Assembly (NCBI RefSeq): GCF_010587385.1
Contig: NZ_CP047475.1
Location: 2,666,001-2,730,000, forward strand
Source: Vibrio astriarenae
GTDB lineage: Bacteria > Pseudomonadota > Gammaproteobacteria > Enterobacterales > Vibrionaceae
DNA: 64,000 nt
Direction: 5' to 3'
Under the pieces are notes generated by a model that saw only the letters and a program-made list of their open reading frames with translations, ran no database searches and had not been told where the DNA came from. Shown here one piece after another: positions 15,927-25,201 of the stretch. Position 1 is the stretch's first letter, and every line of letters starts with the position of its first letter. A program made the translations under genes and the position numbers.

Positions 15927-15966
15927 AATACGAGTCATCGCTGTATTAGCGAATCTACGTCATTGG

Positions 15967-17109
15967 TTATGCATATTGAGCAACAAGCTCATTCCAACGC
16001 ATCTTTTGCTCTTGCAGTCGACGCTTCATCTGCTGACATTCTAACTTGGCCACTGACAACTCATACTTCTTGGTAAGCTTCTGCTTTTTGTTCTCTAACA
16101 GCTGCTTTTTCATCTCATAGTAGTCACCCATATTCGTGACCAGTTGATCATACTCTGCTTGAAGCCTTGAGACGATGTACTGACAATTTGGACGCTCTTG
16201 CAGTTTGTCCTTGGCTTGGTTGAGCTTAGCTAACGCCCTTGCCTTCTCTATACGAAAATTCGGCGTGACTCTTAAGTGACTCGCAAGACCACAAATAGAC
16301 ATTAACTTAATCAACCATTTAGTTGGGTCATACTGCCACCAACGAACGCCATTGCGGTAGTCCCCTTCAAAAATGTGGTGGAAGTTGTGGTAACCCTCAC
16401 CAAAGGTAAAGATGGCCAATATGCCGTTATCTCTCGCCGTATTTTTGGTGGTGTAAGGCTGTGAGCCCCAGATGTGTGCGAGGGAGTTAATAAAGAATGT
16501 TGAGTGATGACTCAGTACTAAACGCAGTACGCCAACAACCAACAGCATGCCAACAATATCGCCATAGATTACCCCTAACAGCAGTGGAATACCCACGTTC
16601 GTCACAATCGCTAACGGCACATAATATTTGTGCTGCCACATCACAACCTTATCTTTCTGCAGATCACGGCAGTTGCTGTAATCACTGTAGCGGTCTTGAT
16701 TGTAGTTTCTTAGCATCCAACCAATATGGGAGTACCAAAAACCGCGTTTTGCACTGTAAGGATCTTTCTCATTGTTATCGACAAACTTGTGGTGTGGGCG
16801 ATGATCAGAGGACCAGTGAAGGGCGCTATTTTGCAGCGCAAATGCCCCACCAATGGCAAAGATGACTCTTACCCAAGCATGAGCTTGATACGCTTTGTGT
16901 GACCACAAACGGTGGTAGCCTGCAGTAATAGAGAGATTACAGAAGCTGTAAGTAACCAAGAACCAGATCAGATGTTCCCAACCATAGCCATGAAACCAGC
17001 CATAAACTGGCACACCAATAATTGCGACCAACGCCGTTAAACTAAAAATAGCGACATTAAGCCAAATAAGAGGTGGCTTCTCTTCCACCACGTGATTGTG
17101 CTGCGTCAT
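15967..17109 (-). CDS. Membrane acyl-lipid/acyl-CoA delta-9 desaturase
   Basis: Di-iron desaturase that puts a cis double bond into membrane fatty acids. The three histidine boxes are HRLWSH, HRPHH and HNFHH, with four hydrophobic segments between and around them. After about residue 285 a long coiled-coil tail (EKARALAKLNQAKDKL onward) extends the protein to 380 aa; this tail is not part of the catalytic core. I prefer the start MTQHNHV at 17109, because the predicted transcription start falls near 17138 and an operator covers the alternative ATG at 17124. It is probably controlled by FabR/DesT-type repressors and runs as a single gene. Confidence 0.88.
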   Translation of the reverse strand: MTQHNHVVEEKPPLIWLNVAIFSLTALVAIIGVPVYGWFHGYGWEHLIWFLVTYSFCNLSITAGYHRLWSHKAYQAHAWVRVIFAIGGAFALQNSALHWSSDHRPHHKFVDNNEKDPYSAKRGFWYSHIGWMLRNYNQDRYSDYSNCRDLQKDKVVMWQHKYYVPLAIVTNVGIPLLLGVIYGDIVGMLLVVGVLRLVLSHHSTFFINSLAHIWGSQPYTTKNTARDNGILAIFTFGEGYHNFHHIFEGDYRNGVRWWQYDPTKWLIKLMSICGLASHLRVTPNFRIEKARALAKLNQAKDKLQERPNCQYIVSRLQAEYDQLVTNMGDYYEMKKQLLENKKQKLTKKYELSVAKLECQQMKRRLQEQKMRWNELVAQYA

Positions 17110-17122
17110 TTCCCTAAACACC

Positions 17123-17174
17123 ATTGAGTGAACAAGTGTACGCTAGAATATCAGCGTACACTTGTTCACTCAAT
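17123..17174 (-). promoter_or_regulatory. Desaturase promoter with two FabR/DesT-like operators
   Basis: A perfect 22-bp inverted repeat with an 8-bp spacer. Each arm is itself an imperfect 18-bp palindrome: AGTGAACAAGTGTACGCT at 17127-17144 and AGCGTACACTTGTTCACT at 17153-17170, close to known FabR and DesT sites. On the minus strand TTGAGT (17168-17173), 17 bp, and TATTCT (17145-17150) form a promoter whose -10 lies exactly between the two operators. Confidence 0.72.
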
Positions 17175-17315
17175 ATCTTTTAGTCGCCTAATTTGTGTCT
17201 TTTCATTTCGACATCACATTTTTATTAAGTCATTTTTTGTTCAATTTTTTTCCACTCAATTGTCATCTTACTTCTCTAATTTGGAGAAAAAAGCACCGTT
17301 GAATGGATATACACA

Positions 17316-19070
17316 ATGAGAAATAGCCCCTTTCGCTTACCAAGAAAAACCCCGTTTGGTATTGGTGAGAATGTTGCTGAATGGGCGACGGGCTTGAGCA
17401 AGCTCGACCAGCTTTACGCACAGCGCCCAGTAAACTGCTCCACGCAAGAGTTTCTTCGATTTGCTTTGGAGTCACTGGGGATCAGCTACCAGATCGAAAG
17501 CGGTCAGCTAAACTCGGTACCAAAGTCAGGGGCAACCGTTGTTATCGCCAACCATCCTTTAGGTGGCATTGAAGGCGTCATATTGGCGGAGCTACTTTTG
17601 ATGGTTCGCCCTGACGTAAAAATTCTTGCCAATCAATACCTCAAACTGGTCCCTGAGCTCAGCTCGTTGTTTATTGGAGTGGATGTACTAGAGCAAGATC
17701 AAACCAAACGCGCTAACGCCTCTGCGCTGCGCATCGCCAACCAGCATCTAGCAGAGCAAGGACTGCTTCTGATCTTTCCCGCAGGAGAAGTTTCTCACCC
17801 AACCCAGCGTGATCTTTCGTTGGTCGAAGACAAGGACTGGCACCGCTCTGTCGCCTCCTTAGTCAAGCGCAATAAAGCCACAACGGTTCCATTCTTTATC
17901 CATGGGCACAACTCCAAACCTTTTTATGCGGCAGGAAAGATCCACCCTATGCTGCGCACACTGATGCTAGGAAGAGAGTTACTCAACAAAAAACAGCACC
18001 CAATTAAACTCGCTGTCGGCCAACCGATTAAAGCAAAAGAACTGCTTAGTCTTGATGATAAACAAGCCGTACACTATCTGCGCCTCAATACCTACTTACT
18101 GCGTCATCAAGCCCAGCACAGAAAAGTCCAACATCAACAAATCAGCAAGTTAGAGCCCATTGCGCCAGCAAAGCCACAACATTTGGTGCTTGAGGAGCTA
18201 AAAGCACTGCGCGAGCAAGCTTTGCTGCTCAGTAGCGGGCAATACAGTGTGTACTGCGCAACCTATGAGGAAATTCCACACTTAATGCACGAAATTGGTC
18301 GCATGCGAGAAATGAATTTCCGTGCAGTGGGTGAAGGCACTGGAAAAGCGATCGACATTGATCGCTTTGATCAAGACTATTTGCATCTTTTTGTCTGGGA
18401 CAATGATAACCAATCACTGGTCGGAGCCTATCGACTGGGTCTCGTCGACAAGATCATGGCGACCCGAGGGCTCAAGGGACTGTATTCTCGTACACTGTTT
18501 GATTACCAACAGAATTTCATTGAGCGCATCGGACAGAATCATTCGATTGAGATGGGACGCTCAGTGATCGCGAAAGAGTACCAAAAGAGCATGAGTGCCC
18601 TTCTGCTTCTCTGGAAAGGCATCGCGACCTTTGTGGCGCGTAACCCACAATACACACACCTGTTTGGTCCTGTCTCCATCAGCGACGAGTACAACGACAC
18701 GGCAAAGCAGCTTCTCACCGAAGCACTTTCAATGCATCATTACGATAAAGAGTGTGCCTGTCTCGTAAAGCCACTGAACCCATTCACTAAACAAAGCCAC
18801 GACTGGAAGGCCGAACTATTGACTTCCCTCGTCGACCTGCAACTTCTATCACGTGTGATTGCTCGTATCGACTCTGGCAAAGGTGTACCCGTATTATTGC
18901 GCCAATATTTGGGCTTAAATGGAAAACTGGTGAGCTTTAATGTCGACCCTGACTTCAATGATGCCTTAGATGGTTTAATTGTGGTGGACCTCACCAAAGT
19001 GGACCATAAAACTCTTGCTCGCTATATGGATAGCGAATCTGCCAAAGCCTACCTATCCATGCACGCTTAG
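17316..19070 (+). CDS. olsF: Bifunctional ornithine-lipid synthase (OlsF/ObfA type)
   Basis: A 584-aa fusion of two acyltransferases. The N-terminal PlsC-like half (about 60-260) has the acceptor motif NHPLGGIE (HX4E) and FPAGEVSHP, for O-acylation. The C-terminal half (about 295-560) is OlsB/GNAT-like (MREMNFRAVGEGTGKAIDIDRFDQDYLHLFVWD), for N-acylation of ornithine by 3-hydroxyacyl-ACP. In Vibrio cholerae the homologue makes ornithine lipids during phosphate limitation. A TTGTCAT element at 17261-17267 could be half of a Pho box, but the second half is weak. Both halves look intact. Confidence 0.82.
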   Translation: MRNSPFRLPRKTPFGIGENVAEWATGLSKLDQLYAQRPVNCSTQEFLRFALESLGISYQIESGQLNSVPKSGATVVIANHPLGGIEGVILAELLLMVRPDVKILANQYLKLVPELSSLFIGVDVLEQDQTKRANASALRIANQHLAEQGLLLIFPAGEVSHPTQRDLSLVEDKDWHRSVASLVKRNKATTVPFFIHGHNSKPFYAAGKIHPMLRTLMLGRELLNKKQHPIKLAVGQPIKAKELLSLDDKQAVHYLRLNTYLLRHQAQHRKVQHQQISKLEPIAPAKPQHLVLEELKALREQALLLSSGQYSVYCATYEEIPHLMHEIGRMREMNFRAVGEGTGKAIDIDRFDQDYLHLFVWDNDNQSLVGAYRLGLVDKIMATRGLKGLYSRTLFDYQQNFIERIGQNHSIEMGRSVIAKEYQKSMSALLLLWKGIATFVARNPQYTHLFGPVSISDEYNDTAKQLLTEALSMHHYDKECACLVKPLNPFTKQSHDWKAELLTSLVDLQLLSRVIARIDSGKGVPVLLRQYLGLNGKLVSFNVDPDFNDALDGLIVVDLTKVDHKTLARYMDSESAKAYLSMHA

Positions 19071-19083
19071 ACTACCCTGTATT

Positions 19084-19115
19084 AAACCAGCCATTCTCTC
19101 AATGGCTGGTTTTCC
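19084..19115 (+). terminator. Terminator of olsF
   Basis: The perfect 12-bp stem AAACCAGCCATT/AATGGCTGGTTT with a 5-nt loop ends in a short T-run. Confidence 0.75.
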
Positions 19116-19239
19116 CTATCAGCACTTTATCTTTTCTAAAAAATAACTCAGAAAAAAGCACTGATTTTTAAGCATACCCTTAGCTGGAGATCATAAATCA
19201 CTCAAATTTTGATCTAAAACACTAGCGAGTTTTTGATTC

Positions 19240-19260
19240 TTATTTTACAATGCAAATTAA
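19240..19260. promoter_or_regulatory. Possible NagC-type operator of nagB
   Basis: The 21-bp imperfect palindrome TTATTTTACAATGCAAATTAA, 40 bp before nagB, has the AT-rich arms and central GC of NagC sites. It is a weak match and a candidate only. Confidence 0.3.
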
Positions 19261-19299
19261 CTAATAGATGCAAGACTACTTCAGATAGGAAATTGACCG

Positions 19300-20100
19300 A
19301 TGAGACTGATTCCTCTTCAAAATGCAGAACAAGTGGGCAAATGGGCGGCACGCCACATTGCAGATAAAATCAATAAGTTCAACCCAACTGCAGATAAACC
19401 GTTCGTACTCGGTCTGCCTACAGGTGGCACGCCTCTGAGCACATATAAAGAACTGATTTCACTATACAACGCTGGCTACGTTAGCTTTAAACATGTTGTG
19501 ACTTTCAACATGGACGAGTATGTAGGTATTGACCCAAATCACCCAGAGTCATACCGTTCATTTATGTACAACAACTTCTTCAACCATGTTGATATTCAAG
19601 AAGAGAACATCAACCTACTTGACGGGTTGGCTGATGACATCGATGCGCACTGTGCGGCTTACGAAGAGAAGATCAAATCTTACGGCAAGATCAACCTCTT
19701 CATGGGTGGTGTGGGTATTGATGGTCACATCGCTTTCAATGAGCCTGGCTCTTCTTTGCAGTCTCGCACACGTATCAAGACGCTGACTGAAGATACTCGC
19801 ATTGCGAACTCTCGCTTCTTTGACAACGACATCAACCAAGTGCCTAAATTCGCACTAACGATTGGTGTAGCGACTCTGCTTGATGCACAAGAAGTCATGA
19901 TCCTCTCTTTAGGTCACAACAAGGCTCAGGCCCTACAAATGGCGATTGAAGGTTCAATCAACCACATGTGGACAGTGACAGCGCTGCAAATGCACCCTAA
20001 GGCAATCATTGTTGCTGACGAAGCTGCGCAACAAGAGCTAAAAGTGAAGACGGTGAAGTACTTCTCTGAGCTAGAAGCCGAGAATATCAAAGGTCTATAA
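19300..20100 (+). CDS. nagB: Glucosamine-6-phosphate deaminase
   Basis: Converts glucosamine-6-phosphate to fructose-6-phosphate and ammonia, the last step of GlcNAc and chitin-sugar catabolism. At 266 aa it has the length of E. coli NagB. Visible signatures are [14 protein letters not shown] (phosphate loop), FNMDEYVG with the catalytic Asp, and [18 protein letters not shown], which contains the Asp-His-Glu catalytic and ring-opening residues. It stands alone, with its own terminator. It opposes GlmS, encoded 5 kb downstream. Confidence 0.96.
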   Translation: MRLIPLQNAEQVGKWAARHIADKINKFNPTADKPFVLGLPTGGTPLSTYKELISLYNAGYVSFKHVVTFNMDEYVGIDPNHPESYRSFMYNNFFNHVDIQEENINLLDGLADDIDAHCAAYEEKIKSYGKINLFMGGVGIDGHIAFNEPGSSLQSRTRIKTLTEDTRIANSRFFDNDINQVPKFALTIGVATLLDAQEVMILSLGHNKAQALQMAIEGSINHMWTVTALQMHPKAIIVADEAAQQELKVKTVKYFSELEAENIKGL

Positions 20101-20122
20101 GCTTCATTGCTCAACGGATAAT

Positions 20123-20152
20123 AAAAAACCGCTTCTCGTGAAGCGGTTTTTT
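20123..20152. terminator. Bidirectional terminator between nagB and mtlR
   Basis: AAAAAACCGCTTC, loop TCGT, GAAGCGGTTTTTT. A and T runs on both sides serve both converging genes. Confidence 0.9.
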
Positions 20153-20169
20153 ATGTCTAGTAGTTAACT

Positions 20170-20706
20170 CTATGATGTCAGTGCGTTCTCTTTACCCAAG
20201 CTCTGGATTAAGCTGGTGACCGCCAAGACAATGGTTGAACGTACTTTTTGAAAATGACGAATAAGGAACATCTCTTTGAGTTCATCCGACAAACCTTCCA
20301 CTTGTTCTGGCGAGTAGATAATCGGCATGGTCTGTTTGATTGCTTGCACTCGATTAAGCTCAAACAAAATGTTCTCATCACAGAAATCGACCACACCCTC
20401 TTGCACTTTCACCCACGCTTTCAAGGTGACGAAGATCTCTATATCGTCATAGGTCTCTTTATCTAGTACGCCAAGGCCGAGCAGCAACTTGGCACGAATC
20501 ATAATATCACCCAGAGGACCATCAGAAGTTAACAACGGGTCGACCACAAACTTCACCGAGTAGTCATCTTTTTGGAAAATATTTTGTAATAGCGCATCCA
20601 CCATATCTTCAAGTGCATCATAGGCACATAGCAAACACTCTCCCGCATCTGTTGACTCGGCAAGTGCTTCTAGCAATTCGGTTTCATGGCTACTGTGTAT
20701 TGACAT
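20170..20706 (-). CDS. mtlR: Mannitol operon repressor MtlR
   Basis: A 178-aa all-helical MtlR-family protein (LLEALAESTDAGECLLCAYDALEDMVDALL, then GPLGDIMIRAKLLLGLGVLDKETYDDIEIF). In enteric bacteria MtlR represses mtlADR but has no recognised DNA-binding domain. It is the last gene of mtlADR on the minus strand, separated from mtlD by a 90-bp gap with a hairpin that may lower its expression. Confidence 0.93.
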   Translation of the reverse strand: MSIHSSHETELLEALAESTDAGECLLCAYDALEDMVDALLQNIFQKDDYSVKFVVDPLLTSDGPLGDIMIRAKLLLGLGVLDKETYDDIEIFVTLKAWVKVQEGVVDFCDENILFELNRVQAIKQTMPIIYSPEQVEGLSDELKEMFLIRHFQKVRSTIVLAVTSLIQSLGKENALTS

Positions 20707-20764
20707 TGTTACATCGCAGAAAATAAGGTTATTTACTATAATTTTGTTTTCTTCCCAAAATGGG

Positions 20765-20793
20765 AAAGTGCCACTGATGTGGCACTTTTTCTA
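20765..20793. terminator. Hairpin between mtlD and mtlR
   Basis: AAAGTGCCAC, loop TGAT, GTGGCACTTT. The T-run is good on the plus strand and poor on the minus strand, so for the mtl transcript it may be only an attenuator or an RNA-stability hairpin. Confidence 0.5.
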
Positions 20794-20796
20794 AGA

Positions 20797-21945
20797 TCAC
20801 TTCAGTGCAAGGTAGGCTTGCTCGGCTAGTGTAACAACTTCATCGTTACTATTCAGCCCTGAATAGTGCGCAAGAGTTGCGGCAAATCCCTTTTCTGCAA
20901 ACATTGACTGCAGTTCAACCGCCTGTGGGTCATCCTCATTTTTATAATGGAATGCGGCGGCGATACCTTTGATGAGATGAGCATTTGGCAAACCGTATTC
21001 CAGCGTGCCGTTCAGTGGTTTGATCAAACGGTCTTGCGGACTCAGTTTACGAATTGGCTGACGACCAACGCGGTCAACTTCATCACGAAGGAATGGGTTC
21101 GCAAAACGCCCCAAAATCTTCTGGATGTACGCCGCATGCGCTTCAGGGTCGAAACCATAGCGCTTAATCAGTACTGCACCACTCTCTTCCATCGCTGCTG
21201 TCACTTCTGCACGAATGGCGTCATCTTCAATCGACTCTTTAATCGTTTCATGACCCGCGAGTACACCAAGATAAGCGGTGATTAAGTGACCTGTATTCAA
21301 CGTAAACAGCTTACGCTCTACGAATGCCATTAGGTTGTCAGTGCACTCCATACCGGGAATGTTTGGAATCTCACCTTTAAACTGAGTCTGATCGACAATC
21401 CACTCACTGAACGTCTCAACCGTGACCGCTAGAGGATCTGTTTCACCCGCTTCTGCTGGAGGTACAATGCGATCGACCGCCGAATCAACAAACCCTATAT
21501 TTGCCTCAGCAAATGCCTTCATTTCCTCTGACAAATGCTCATATACCGCTTCTTTTAGCTGGCTAGTACCACGTACCATATTCTCAGCGGCAATGATGTT
21601 CATTGGTGCCGAATTGTTTGCCGCTGCACGTTTCTCGATGCCTTGTGCAACTGACTTAGAAATAATTTTTAGAACGGTCGGACCGACTGCCGTTGTAACA
21701 ATGTCTGATTCCGCAATGCAATCGACGACTGCGTCCGTTGCCGAGTTTACCGCTGTCACATTACTTACGGTTTCAACCACACACTGCTCACCAACCACTT
21801 TCACTTGATACTCATTGCGCTTTTGTAGTTCAGAGACGACAGTTTCATTAACGTCAGCGAATGTAACCTTAATGCCAGCATCCGATAACAGTTTGCCAAT
21901 AAAGCCACGACCGATATTACCTGCACCAAAATGTAACGCTTTCAT
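20797..21945 (-). CDS. mtlD: Mannitol-1-phosphate 5-dehydrogenase
   Basis: NAD-dependent oxidation of mannitol-1-phosphate to fructose-6-phosphate. It is a 382-aa polyol-dehydrogenase-family protein with N-terminal Rossmann motif [17 protein letters not shown], then [16 protein letters not shown] and [11 protein letters not shown]. Length matches E. coli MtlD. It lies 142 bp downstream of mtlA in the mtlADR operon and uses the product of MtlA transport. Confidence 0.96.
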   Translation of the reverse strand: MKALHFGAGNIGRGFIGKLLSDAGIKVTFADVNETVVSELQKRNEYQVKVVGEQCVVETVSNVTAVNSATDAVVDCIAESDIVTTAVGPTVLKIISKSVAQGIEKRAAANNSAPMNIIAAENMVRGTSQLKEAVYEHLSEEMKAFAEANIGFVDSAVDRIVPPAEAGETDPLAVTVETFSEWIVDQTQFKGEIPNIPGMECTDNLMAFVERKLFTLNTGHLITAYLGVLAGHETIKESIEDDAIRAEVTAAMEESGAVLIKRYGFDPEAHAAYIQKILGRFANPFLRDEVDRVGRQPIRKLSPQDRLIKPLNGTLEYGLPNAHLIKGIAAAFHYKNEDDPQAVELQSMFAEKGFAATLAHYSGLNSNDEVVTLAEQAYLALK

Positions 21946-22087
21946 AATTATTAACCTTTATATGTTGAATCTATATAGCTGACTGCTCGACATCTCACAA
22001 AGCAGTAACCTATAAAGACTGATTCGAAAAAGGAGGCCAGCAGGGGGAAACTGACCTCATTCACTCAGGAGCTAGACTCGAAGCCTA

Positions 22088-23980
22088 TTAACTGTTGAGA
22101 ATTTGTAGAACATCTTCTGGGTTAGTCGTGTTCTGTAAGCGCTCAACTGCTTCTTCATCATCAAGTGAATTTGTAATCGCCATCAATACCATGTTGTGCT
22201 CGTCACCTTGGGCTGCAATGCCGATAACCATCTTGGCGATATCATCTTCCTCTTCACCCCATTGGATACCCTCTGGGTACTGACAGAAGACGATGCCGGT
22301 TTTCTGCACGTACTGCTTAGCTTCAATCGTCCCGTGCGGTACCGCGATTGATTCGCCAAGGTAAGTGGATACCAACTCTTCACGAGCGAACATGCCATCA
22401 ACATATTCCGGAGAAACGTTGCCAAGTTTAACCAGTTGCTCACCAGCAAACTTGATCGCCTCTTCTTTGTTCTTTGCCTCTAGACCAAGGAAAACACTCT
22501 CTTTGGTTAGAGAAAGTTTGCTGTCTTCCTCTTGAACTGTTACCTCTACAGCCTGTTGAACTGGCGAACTTGCTGCACCACTTTGTGCCTCAGCGAGCTC
22601 CGCAACCAACTTGTCGTAGACAGAGCCGTCTAAAAAGTTACTTAGCGAGATGTGCATAGCACCCGGCACAGTACTGCGAGCACGGTCTGTGAGATCTTTG
22701 TGTGTAATCACTACCTGCGAGTCTGCCGGTAGGTTGTTGATCGCATGGTTAGTGACAAAGATATCTAGACCTGCGGCTTCTACTTTCTTACGCAGTAGAC
22801 CTGCACCCATTGCACTTGAACCCATACCTGCATCACACGCAACATAGACCGCTTTCACTTCTGCTAGGTTCACATCTGCGCCCGATACTGCACCTTTAGA
22901 AGAGGCCTTCATGTCTTTCATTTGCGCAGAGGCTTTCTCTAGTGAGTCTTCATCATCCGTTTGCGATGTTGTTTTAAGTAGAACCGAAGCAACTAAGAAT
23001 GAGGTGACCGTTGCTGCCACAACGGACAAGATAACGCCAATGTACGCACCTTTAGGTGTCATCAATAGAATCGCAAAGATAGAACCAGGCGACGCTGGAG
23101 AGATAAGGCCCGAGCTAAATAGAACGTTGGTGAATACACCTGCCATACCACCAGCAATAACCGCTAGGATTAGACGGGGGTTCATCAGAACATAAGGGAA
23201 GTAAATTTCGTGAATACCACCCAAGAAGTGGATAATTGAGGCACCTGCCGCTGACTGTTTTGCACTGCCTTTGCCAAACACCATATAAGCAAGCAGAAGA
23301 CCAAGACCTGGGCCAGGGTTTGCCTCAATCAAGAAGAAGATAGATTTACCAATCTCTTCAGACTGTTGGATACCGAGTGGAGAGAAAATACCGTGGTTAA
23401 TCGCATTGTTGAGGAATAGAATTTTCGCGGGCTCAACGAAGATTGATGCCAAAGGAAGCAAGCCCGCCTCGACCATCGCATTAACACCAGCAGCAAGGCC
23501 ATTTGATAGCACTTTAACCGCAGGACCGATCAGGAAGAAAGCGATAATGGCGCAGATCATACCAATGATACCGGCAGAGAAGTTGTTCACCAACATCTCA
23601 AAACCGCTCTTCACTTTACCGTGCACCGATTCGTCAAACTTCTTGATTGCTAGACCACCAAGAGGACCAACAATCATCGCCCCCATGAACATCGGGATAT
23701 CAGTACCGACAATCACACCCATTGTCGTAATCGCACCAACAACGGCACCACGATCACCACCGACCATTTTACCACCGGTGTAACCGATCAATAGCGGCAG
23801 CAAGTAAGTGATCATTGGACCAACAAGTGCAGCTAGGGTTTCATTTGGCAACCAACCCGTAGGGATGAATAGCGCGGTGATAAAACCCCAAGCGATAAAT
23901 GCGCCGATATTGGGCATTACCATGTTGGAGAGAAAACGACCAAAGTTCTGCACTTTGATCTTTGCTTCTGGTGATAACAT
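22088..23980 (-). CDS. mtlA: PTS mannitol transporter subunit IICBA
   Basis: Takes up and phosphorylates mannitol. The 630-aa protein has a membrane EIIC domain (about 1-345, many hydrophobic segments), an EIIB domain with phosphorylated Cys in VYVACDAGMGSSAMGAG, and an EIIA domain with phosphorylated His in GESIAVPHGTIEAK. I chose MLSPEAKIK at 23980 because GAGGT precedes it; the upstream in-frame 18 residues are in the leader. The leader and the divergent region hold CRP-like sites, a Fur-like palindrome and a strong nested inverted repeat. Confidence 0.95.
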   Translation of the reverse strand: MLSPEAKIKVQNFGRFLSNMVMPNIGAFIAWGFITALFIPTGWLPNETLAALVGPMITYLLPLLIGYTGGKMVGGDRGAVVGAITTMGVIVGTDIPMFMGAMIVGPLGGLAIKKFDESVHGKVKSGFEMLVNNFSAGIIGMICAIIAFFLIGPAVKVLSNGLAAGVNAMVEAGLLPLASIFVEPAKILFLNNAINHGIFSPLGIQQSEEIGKSIFFLIEANPGPGLGLLLAYMVFGKGSAKQSAAGASIIHFLGGIHEIYFPYVLMNPRLILAVIAGGMAGVFTNVLFSSGLISPASPGSIFAILLMTPKGAYIGVILSVVAATVTSFLVASVLLKTTSQTDDEDSLEKASAQMKDMKASSKGAVSGADVNLAEVKAVYVACDAGMGSSAMGAGLLRKKVEAAGLDIFVTNHAINNLPADSQVVITHKDLTDRARSTVPGAMHISLSNFLDGSVYDKLVAELAEAQSGAASSPVQQAVEVTVQEEDSKLSLTKESVFLGLEAKNKEEAIKFAGEQLVKLGNVSPEYVDGMFAREELVSTYLGESIAVPHGTIEAKQYVQKTGIVFCQYPEGIQWGEEEDDIAKMVIGIAAQGDEHNMVLMAITNSLDDEEAVERLQNTTNPEDVLQILNS

Positions 23981-24112
23981 AGGGGACCTCGGTTTTATTA
24001 TTAGGTGGCTAAATGCCAAAGTGTGTTTCTTCAAAAGTTGCTAAAAATGTATCACAACATTTCAAAAACACACCAAAGCCAACCAAAACGGGATGTAGAT
24101 CACCTTTGAATA
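23981..24112 (-). promoter_or_regulatory. mtlA leader with nested inverted repeats
   Basis: With a likely -10 TATTCA (24107-24112) the leader is about 120 nt. Outer arms GTGTGTTT (24021-24028) and AAACACAC (24066-24073) enclose AAATGT/ACATTT. In V. cholerae the mtlA leader is the target of the antisense RNA MtlS. The plus strand here is where a homologue would lie, but I cannot confirm one by sequence. Confidence 0.45.
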
Positions 24113-24131
24113 TCCATACAAATAAATTATG

Positions 24132-24147
24132 CGTGACCCTGATCACA
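24132..24147. promoter_or_regulatory. CRP-cAMP site of mtlA
   Basis: CGTGA-N6-TCACA, centred about 40 bp upstream of the predicted mtlA transcription start, the class II position. A sugar PTS operon is an expected CRP target. Confidence 0.6.
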
Positions 24148-24183
24148 TAAACACCCTGTCAGTAAATTACATCACTCACTAAA

Positions 24184-24198
24184 TGATAATGATTATCA
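24184..24198. promoter_or_regulatory. Fur-box-like 7-1-7 palindrome
   Basis: TGATAATGATTATCA is a perfect match to the Fur consensus TGATAAT-N-ATTATCA. It lies between the two CRP-like sites, upstream of mtlA and the HAD phosphatase gene. Neither is a usual iron gene. Confidence 0.55.
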
Positions 24199-24249
24199 CT
24201 TATATAAGATATAGATCACATTTAGTGCAAATGCACCCCCTAAATAGTT

Positions 24250-24265
24250 AGTGATTAGGATCACG
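24250..24265. promoter_or_regulatory. Second CRP-like site
   Basis: AGTGA-N6-TCACG, about 185 bp before the HAD phosphatase start. It could serve that gene or upstream activation of mtlA. Confidence 0.5.
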
Positions 24266-24449
24266 TATTTGAGATCAACATTACTATCGATTTTATTTCA
24301 TAGCGTGAAATATACACTACAGAGCTCAAATACTAAGCAACTAGTACGGAAACATATTGATATGTAATTAAATTACACTCTGTATTCTAGAGTATTGAGC
24401 GCATTGATATGATTAAATGGGATACGATCACATCAGTATCGGAGCGAGT

Positions 24450-25088
24450 ATGATTCAAGCGGTTTTATTTGACATGGATGGGCTCATTTTTGACACAGAG
24501 TCCGTGTACAAAAAGAGTTGGCAATATGCAGCACGCGAGCAAGAGTTAAGTATTAGCGATGATTTTTATCAACACTTCATCGGCGTTCAAGACCCGGAAT
24601 GTGAAAGAATGCTCGTCGAGCACTTCCCCAACCACTTTGACCTAGAACGATTTCGCCAAGTGCGTGATAAACACTTCTCCAAGTTACGTGCAAACGGAAT
24701 CGCAATGAAGCCAGGGTTTGCTCCACTATTCACAGCAATCAAGGAGAAAGGACTGGCTACGGCGATTGTGACTTCCTCCCACCTCCCAGAAGTGAAGCAT
24801 AACTTTGCAGCCACCTCATACCTGCCTAAGTTTGATTTAGTCATCACAGCAGAAGATGTAGAAAGGGGTAAGCCACACCCAGACTGCTATCAGATGGCCT
24901 ACCAACGCCTAGGGTATAAAGATAAAGAGTGTATGGTGCTGGAAGATTCAAATAATGGCATACGCTCAGCACTTGCCGCGGGCTGTCAAGCTGTGATGAT
25001 TCCAGACCTATTGCCACCAAGCCCTGAACTTGTTGAGCGTACAACCATCCTTAGATCGTTGGATGAAGTCATCTCTCTACTTCCATAA
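24450..25088 (+). CDS. HAD-superfamily sugar phosphatase / beta-phosphoglucomutase-like
   Basis: A 212-aa HAD hydrolase. Motif I is FDMDGLIFDTES (nucleophile Asp plus acid/base Asp), motif II is VTSS, the Lys is in ERGKPHPDCY, and motif III/IV is VLEDSNNGIRSALAAG. The helical cap between motifs I and II is of the C1 type found in phosphoglucomutase and sugar phosphatases such as YniC and YqaB. I chose MIQAVLF at 24450, with GGAG just upstream. It is divergent from mtlA and may remove sugar phosphates, but the substrate is unknown. Confidence 0.88.
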   Translation: MIQAVLFDMDGLIFDTESVYKKSWQYAAREQELSISDDFYQHFIGVQDPECERMLVEHFPNHFDLERFRQVRDKHFSKLRANGIAMKPGFAPLFTAIKEKGLATAIVTSSHLPEVKHNFAATSYLPKFDLVITAEDVERGKPHPDCYQMAYQRLGYKDKECMVLEDSNNGIRSALAAGCQAVMIPDLLPPSPELVERTTILRSLDEVISLLP

Positions 25089-25112
25089 CACAACCCCATC
25101 AATTTCAGATAT

Positions 25113-25149
25113 AAAAAAGCCTCCCATCGCTTTTGGCACATGGGAGGCT
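25113..25149 (-). terminator. Terminator of glmS
   Basis: AGCCTCCCAT/ATGGGAGGCT stem across a 12-nt loop. On the minus strand a run of six T follows. Confidence 0.85.
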
Positions 25150-25201
25150 AAATACTCTTACATCTGATGACTGAACTTAAAGATCAACCATAAACAATTG
25201 A

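Noticed and set aside
17261..17283. Pho box upstream of olsF
   Set aside because: The first half TTGTCAT is good, but the second half (CTTCTCT) matches only 5 of 7. Plausible from biology, weak from sequence.
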